A stretch of DNA of 64,000 nt. Origin: Limonium bicolor (taxonomy: Eukaryota; Streptophyta; Magnoliopsida; Caryophyllales; Plumbaginaceae). Shown in pieces: positions 58,301 through 64,000 of the stretch. The notes under the pieces were generated by a model that did no database searches, was not told where the DNA came from, and worked only from the letters and a program-made list of their open reading frames with translations. Position 1 is the stretch's first letter; each line of letters starts with the position of its first letter. The position numbers and the translations under genes were made by a program. The stretch is from positions 140,918,982 through 140,982,981 of the forward strand of contig CM041781.1 in NCBI GenBank assembly GCA_023374045.1, given 5' to 3'.

Positions 58301-59306
58301 TGTTCATATTATTGTGATGTGATGTTGTGACTCAATTCCCTTGTGTGTCTAACATGACTTACCACCTATTGTGTGTTGGTTGTTAAGTTCCACTATGAAC
58401 TTCTAACAAGTGTTAACTGGGAAGTGAGGAATCCGGTTGTCCGGTCATGCATGTAAGTTAAGAGTAGATATCTGAATCAGATTCGACTCTTATGTTGTTA
58501 AGATTGTTCTCCTTAAATTGGCGTTCGATCTCCCGCTAGCTTCTTCCAAAGCTTACCTATTCTGACTTATGATCGGTTTAGTGGGAACCTGTGTTTGTGT
58601 GGTGTGTTCGGGTCACTAAATCCGAACCATCTGTGACTTAAGTTACTCGTTCGTCTAACAGAACGGTAATGAGTGTGTTTAACGAGCTTGACATGAGAGT
58701 GAATCACTCTCTAGGCTCTTATGTTATTTGACCCTTGTGGTTTGTTATCGTGGAGTGAAAATCCACTGTGTATGTGTTGTTGTGCTATGCGCCATTGATG
58801 CTAAGCCATGTTATGTTATGTATAAAATGAATGCCATGTTATAATGACAAGTAGCTGCGCGTATCCCGGTAGCCGATGGGCTGCGCGTTAGCCATACCAG
58901 CCAAGGGTTGCTGACCCCCTCGGGGATCCATATTTCTTATACTGCAGGATGAGGATCGAAGAAGCGGAGTGGCTTTAGATCCTAGGATGTGATTACTTTT
59001 GTATACTTTTGGATGTTGGCCCGGGATGCGCCTGTGCTCCTGTGGCGTTATATACTTTTGGTTGTTGCAGTTACAGTAATGTTATACAGTGAAGGATATG
59101 TAAACACTCGGTATTGTATATGATGTATTTATGGTTTAGTTTTATGCTCGGGAGTCTGATCATCAGACCGGTACAATTGTATTCATTCTGCCTTGTCAAC
59201 CACGTGGGTGGTTGACGGCGTTGTAGCACCGAATCGTTAGTTACTGTTTAGTCATTTATTCCGCTGCAATTTCATTTAGTATCATGTGCGTATTAGGGGT
59301 GTTACA
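55370..59306 (+). repeat. Element C 3' LTR, 3937 bp
   Basis: A near copy of 45099-49041. TATA box at 55991-55998, hairpin array at 57596-57915, ends GGGGTGTTACA. Differences from the 5' LTR are scattered substitutions and short, often homopolymer, indels. Confidence 0.93.
57596..57915. repeat. Hairpin array in element C 3' LTR
   Basis: Copy of the array at 47325-47645, with small differences including a repaired arm near 57810 (CCGAACTTCCG against CCGAAATTCCG). Confidence 0.8.
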
Positions 59307-61931
59307 AGAATGTTAGAAATATAGGGGAGACCATGTCGAATTTTGTGTAGAAATGAGAGGACTTAAGTGTTCAAGAAGAGGAAGTACTTGGAGAGTTTCA
59401 AAGGAGTGTTTTGTAGTTTAAAACAGATGTGAAAAGAGTGTAGGTAATGTGAAGATATAGGATCCAACGTAATGCAATTTGGATACTAGGAGTAGCATTA
59501 GTTGAGGGAGTAATGAGGGATAGAAGTTTGAATAAAAATCTGTAGCATAAGAAGAGGAAACAAAATCTGTAGCAAAGGGAGGATGAAAACTGATGCAAGT
59601 GTTGGGAAGAAATGAGGAAATTTGGTGTAAGTTGTGTAAGAATGGAGTAGTAAGTTTGGAGGATGAATTAAGGTGATTTAGAGTGTGTAAGTAGTGCTAA
59701 ATCATGTGGGGAAACATTGGTAAAGATTGGGGAAACAATGGGTAAAGAAAACACCCAAAAACAGATTTTAAAACTGAAGTACTGGGTCGGACCGACCCTA
59801 GGACCGAACTTGCAAGGTCGGTCGAGCCCAGATTTACAAGACGGGAAACCTTCTGGAATCGACCGACCTTGCGACCGGACATGCAAGTTCGGTCGGACCA
59901 GAAAATTCTCCCGTCTGAAACCTTCTGGAATGGACCGAACTTGCGACCGGACTTGCAAGTTCGGTCGGCCAGAAAAATTCCGCAGATGAAAGCTTCTGGA
60001 ATGGACCGAACTTGTGACCGGACTTGCAAGTTCGGTCGGCCAGGAAAATTTCAGTAATGGGAGCTACTGCAATGGACCGACCTTGCGACCGGACTTGCAA
60101 GGTCGGTCGGGCTAAAATTTTCAAATACGAAACCTACTGGAATGGACCGACCTTGGGACCGGACTTGCAAGGTCGGTCGGCCCTGGAATTTTACACGATG
60201 TAGTCTACTGGAATGGACCGGACTTGCAAGGTCGGTCGCAAGTCCGGTCGAGTAAAAAAAAATGTTTTAATTATATGATTATAGTAATAATATATACATA
60301 TATATGCCTATGTACACATATGCATATATAAGTAGTAATACACCATTAATGAAGTAATAATGGTAAGAAAGTAAGTGAATGTGTAAGGAAGCAAGTTTAT
60401 GAAGTAGTAAAGGAAAGAATGGTTTTATAACCAAGTAAGAAAGTAATGGAGTAGTAAGTATACATTGAAAGTATCAATGAAGGAGTAAGTTAGATCAATA
60501 ATAGATCATTGATCATACTACTTCATGTATGTATAGGAATCAAATAGTTGATCTCCAAAGGAACCGGTAGTACGAAAACGACGGTGTACGGTATGATTTC
60601 CTCATGCCCTGTATCCTAACTTGGTTACCCCGATTTGTGTGCTTATGTGATCACCAATAAGATAAATGCACGAATTGGACTTATATTGCACTTAACTGTG
60701 TTTGAACTATATTGTTCTTGTTTTATGCTCTTGAACATTTAGTTTGTATAATTCATGAAATGTATGAATGGAAATGAAGTGTATGTGTAAGTATGAGTAC
60801 TTGTGTATTGTATGTATGTATGGGAAGTAAGTACTGACTTCTACTAATTCCTAACCATCTAACTCCTAACATGAGTAATGAATATAATGGAATGAGTAGA
60901 AGCCCGATATAGTTTCGGCCACGCGTGAGGATAAGGAGACTTAAGAGGTTGTATCCGAATCCTGGCTATAATCTTTTCCTTGGACCAAATCCCTTGAATG
61001 GGTAGCATCCTGGATTAGTGGGCCACCCTAAAGCCCGGTGGTGGGATGTAGTAATCCCTGCCCGGAGGTCATACCGACTTAACTGGAAGTAAAGTATGTA
61101 AGAAGTATTGTATTCGTATCGGTCTTGACTATTGTAAGTCATTGACCCGGAGTAAAAGTATTGAACACCCGATTAACCCGGGTGTGTAATAAGGCTAACA
61201 AGACCTTTGTATGTAATGGAGAATTGTATATCCGTGATGCGGTGAGTATGGTAAGTATGAACGAATGACTTGTGTTGTATTCCTTGTATGTATTGTATGT
61301 ATGTATGCTTGGTGAAATGAATGCATTGTATTGTATAAAGCATGTATGTATGTATGAATGAAACGAATCGCATGTACTCGACCAAATAATTGGCGTACCC
61401 TCGCTAGTACGCGGGGTATGCGGTTATCATATGCAGCGTAAGCTGACCCCCTAGGGGGAATGTTTTTACTCCACAGGTACCCGCGAGGCGTGAAGGTAGA
61501 GTAAGGTCAAGATGTGATTCTTTTTGGAGTAGTAGTAAGATTAGATGGTGTACTGAGTTGTACACGGCTAAGGCCTTTTGAGTAGCCGGTGTACCATGTG
61601 GTACACCTTTTTGAGTAATGAAGCCTTGATTGGACAGCAAGGAGTAGTTGTATAAACTCTTAATTTTTGGGAAGTAGCACTGGGTTGTAATTCGTATAAC
61701 TTGGATACTCGGTAATCAAATGTAAGTAAGTACTTGGATTGTAAGGTAAGTAGTATGTATGCATCTATTCTAATCGTCAGACCGATACGGTAAGTAGTAG
61801 TAGCCTTGTTAACCTTGGATGGTTAACGGCATTGTATCACCCACCGGGAGTAGGTAAGTATTCCGCTGCGAGCAAGGTAATTATGGGAATGATTAGAGGA
61901 TAATGGAAGGATTAGCGGTTGGGGTGTTACA
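59307..61931 (+). mobile_element. Element B 3' LTR, second part (to U5 end)
   Basis: It begins with the right copy of the agaat duplication (59307-59311) and ends GGGGTGTTACA at 61931. With 43646-45098 it makes an LTR of about 4.07 kb. It includes a hairpin array (59784-60252) and, near 61430-61500, a phrase CTGACCCCCTAGGGGG that parallels CTGACCCCCTCGGGGG in the LTR of C. No gene. Confidence 0.85.
59784..60252. repeat. Element B LTR hairpin array, GACCGAACTTGC/GCAAGTTCGGTC type
   Basis: About seven units of 60-70 bp, each with arms such as GACCGAACTTGC and GCAAGTTCGGTC around GACCGGACTT, separated by spacers with CTTCTGGAATG or CTACTGGAATG. Position about 1.93-2.39 kb into the LTR. The long frames across it on both strands are repeat artefacts. 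Confidence 0.85.
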
Positions 61932-63239
61932 ATTTCGTTCTATGGATTGAGAGAAAATGTGAATTTAGTACTCGAATCGAGTTGGGGGCGGATGAAGAAC
62001 TCGGCTTTCAGCAGCCATCCGATTGTAGTTATAAGAAACGGACAACTGAGTTTAGATCGTTTCAAATTAAAAGTATAAGTTTTTATTATAATTTCAGAAA
62101 TAAACCCTAACTTGTTGAATGTATTTAAATGCCTTCCCGAATGTATTTTGACACGAAATTTGAACCATAGATTCCTTATAAAATCTAGTTTATTTTGATA
62201 TAAATTAATATGGGTTTTGAGTTTTTAAACGTAAGTTATAATTTTTGCAAATTTTAAGTATTATGGAATTATCTAGATAAATTGAAAAGATATTTTTATG
62301 AAATAAAAGTTTTATAATATGTCTAAAATGTTATAGTTATTATATATTAAATTTGGGAATTTTTGGACAAGGGTAAAAGGGTTTAAAAATTATGTTTATG
62401 AAATTTTCATAAGAATAACTTATAATATATGGTTTTAATGTAACAAAAATCAAAGTATGGTTTGTTAATAAGCTTTTCAGGTTGGGGAAAATAAGAAAAC
62501 CAAAATTAACATTTTGTACCAATATGTTTATAAATATTTTGGGTATTACCTTTTAAGTGAAGTAAAAATTGTTTACATATATATATATACTTATATGAGA
62601 GTAGTAAAATAGAAACTTATATTAAATCAAGGAATTAAACAAGTCTACATTTTAATTTATTATATAATGTGGAAGTTAATATACTTAATTGAAGCTTGGG
62701 GAAATACTTTATTTTATAAACCATATATCGGATGTTAATATGTGTAAAAGTTAATAGAGATAATTAAATACAATAAAACTACATAAATAATGTTTTGAAC
62801 AAATCCTAGTATATATATATGCACATTAAACATAAATTAAAGAAATTAAATACCTTATAGGAAATATAATACCAAGGAATTAATAAGTTAAACTAAACCT
62901 CTACGTAATACTAATAGAAGAATATTATATGAGGTGGTATTAAATTATAGTTATGTAATAGGCTTAAAGAGTTACCTTTGAATTTCCAAGGTAAATGTAT
63001 AAACCATATTAAAATACATGTATAGTATTATTTGTCAATGACCAGAACGTAAATCTAAAATTGGGATTAAGTAATTAATAAGTTAAAACTTAGGAAAAAT
63101 TGTGGTTAGATTACATAAAGTGTTACACAAATAGATCTTATTCTATAATTAATGATAAACAAATGTAATACGTTTACATCTAAATGTTTTTAATATATAA
63201 ACAATAATAAAATAAATAAAATACTTTCACATCTAAATG
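61932..63239. other. AT-rich DNA, no gene seen
   Basis: Highly AT-rich, with poly-AT runs and no supported frame. In style it resembles the AT-rich part of the A1 LTR (19760-21400), but I could not align them. It is the host sequence to the right of element B. Confidence 0.4.
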
Positions 63240-64000
63240 TATGGATGAATATGAATGCGTGTATGAATGTTGCAATGTACTGTGACCGATTGTGAATGTG
63301 TTTGGGCTTCTAACTTATTCCTAACAAGCTAACCTACACACGAAACCTAAAATGGAGGAACATTTCCACATTGGGAAGATATTAATATTGTGGTATGCTA
63401 CGACAACCGTCATACACACGAACATTGGAAACCCCAGGGTATTCATACCATAAGGGAATGGCGCCAATGACAATGGCAATGAGTAAAGAGAAACTATCAC
63501 AGTAATAGAAACAGTAAAAACGATGTTGTATAATGAGTAAGAATACGGTGCGCAACAAGCGACCGATATGAGGAAGTAGCAGATAATGACACGGAGTATA
63601 AGTACGAGATGACAGGCAGAAATATTCCTTCCTATCACATAAGTGACTTACTGTCAAGCGTTTACGCCTCTGCACTCTGTATGACTGAGTGTTTTGGTAT
63701 TGCACTTGTGTAGCCAATGATCTAATGGGATGGCTAGGGATATGGAAAATGTAAACCGTAGTAAACCCTTCTTTTCACCAACGAATATGACATAAGCCAG
63801 TTAAGCAAGCTTGGGAAAAGACCGTGCGGCCTAAAGGCCAAAGAAGCACGAAGAGTGTACAACATACTAACAATCACAGGATGTGAATTCCATTGGAGTA
63901 AAAGGTGAAAGGAGACATATCAAAGTCACTAGGACCGACGCATAGAAATGCAAGGTCATACAAGTAAATAACACTTGTACTGAACCAGAAGAACTGGTAT
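63240..64000 (+). mobile_element. Fragment of a LARD-like internal domain, inverted relative to 27438-30960
   Basis: The minus strand of 63630-63720 matches about 28180-28265, including GTGCAATACCAAAACACTCA and the block AGAGTGCAGAG..GCGTAAAC. Further relatedness is likely along the segment, which runs off the window. No coding region is supported. Confidence 0.5.

Larger units (their letters stand above)
45099..59306 (+). mobile_element. Element C: complete Tekay-like chromovirus carrying an AlkB gene, 14.2 kb
   Basis: Complete boundaries: 5' LTR 45099-49041, PBS 49047-49058, gag 49144-50610 with introns, AlkB exon 50757-51496, protease-RT-RNase H about 51680-53890, integrase with chromodomain to 55046, PPT about 55353-55369, 3' LTR 55370-59306 and a perfect 5-bp target duplication. 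The two LTRs are very similar (few substitutions and small indels on inspection), so insertion is fairly recent. It lies in sense orientation inside the 3' LTR of element B. The extra AlkB gene between gag and pol is not part of the usual chromovirus plan. Confidence 0.95.

Noticed and set aside
59668..60124. Several overlapping frames with regular repeats on both strands
   Set aside because: Produced by the hairpin array; the repeat keeps all frames open and there is no start or domain logic.
59784..60252. CRISPR-like array of regular repeats and spacers
   Set aside because: Units are palindromic with near-identical spacers, in plant LTR DNA, with no cas genes; not a CRISPR.

Overview
This is repeat-filled flowering-plant DNA, probably from a eudicot. 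The signs are plant-type chromovirus and Tat-lineage Ty3/gypsy polyproteins, primer sites matching plant initiator tRNA-Met, plant hAT and MITE ends, GT-AG introns and AT-rich spacers. I see no intact ordinary host gene. Two runs of exactly 500 N (12061-12560 and 40153-40652) are scaffold gaps.

Layout. 1-12060 is old, AT-rich DNA with broken LINE-type genes and several cut-and-paste elements: a TCGGGT-rich element with a 3-bp target duplication (520-1109), a hAT element with an 8-bp duplication (5909-7315), a small hAT MITE (8459-8672), a TTA-flanked MITE (11488-11895) and a 5'-truncated LINE tail with a 16-bp duplication (5171-5272). 12561-35795 holds minus-strand long-LTR elements whose internal domains show no gag or pol (LARD-like): an LTR of about 5.9 kb (17725-23595) lies inside another LTR family (23596-25946 and about 31650-35795), with an odd inverted-repeat arrangement between them. 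35796-40152 is a decayed Tat-lineage element with a spliced antisense coiled-coil reading frame. 40653-43102 plus a split 3' LTR (43646-45098 and 59312-61931) is the 3' part of a Tekay-like chromovirus, here called element B. Element C (45099-59306) is a complete 14.2-kb chromovirus inserted into the LTR of B. It has 3.94-kb LTRs, a perfect 5-bp duplication (agaat), a PBS, a PPT, gag, pol and a chromodomain. 61932-64000 is AT-rich and ends in DNA that matches the LARD-like internal domain in inverted orientation.

The standout is in element C. Between gag and protease lies an intact AlkB-type Fe(II)/2-oxoglutarate dioxygenase (50757-51496) that resembles plant ALKBH1-like proteins and keeps all core catalytic residues. 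Gag is interrupted by short GT-AG introns. One donor (after 50610) joins in frame to an acceptor before the AlkB exon (50757), giving a Gag-AlkB fusion of 672 codons. Joining the same donor to an acceptor at 51680 would skip AlkB and lead toward protease-RT-integrase, apart from a one-base break near 51726. I propose a retrotransposon that captured a nucleic-acid demethylase and may choose between Gag-AlkB and Gag-Pol by alternative splicing. Because the element is primed by initiator tRNA-Met, and ALKBH1 enzymes are known to act on m1A58 of that tRNA, the primer itself is an attractive candidate substrate.

Two further structural signals recur across elements: a palindrome overlapping the PBS that shows a compensatory base change, and arrays of GC-rich hairpins about 2-2.5 kb into the LTRs of three different families.
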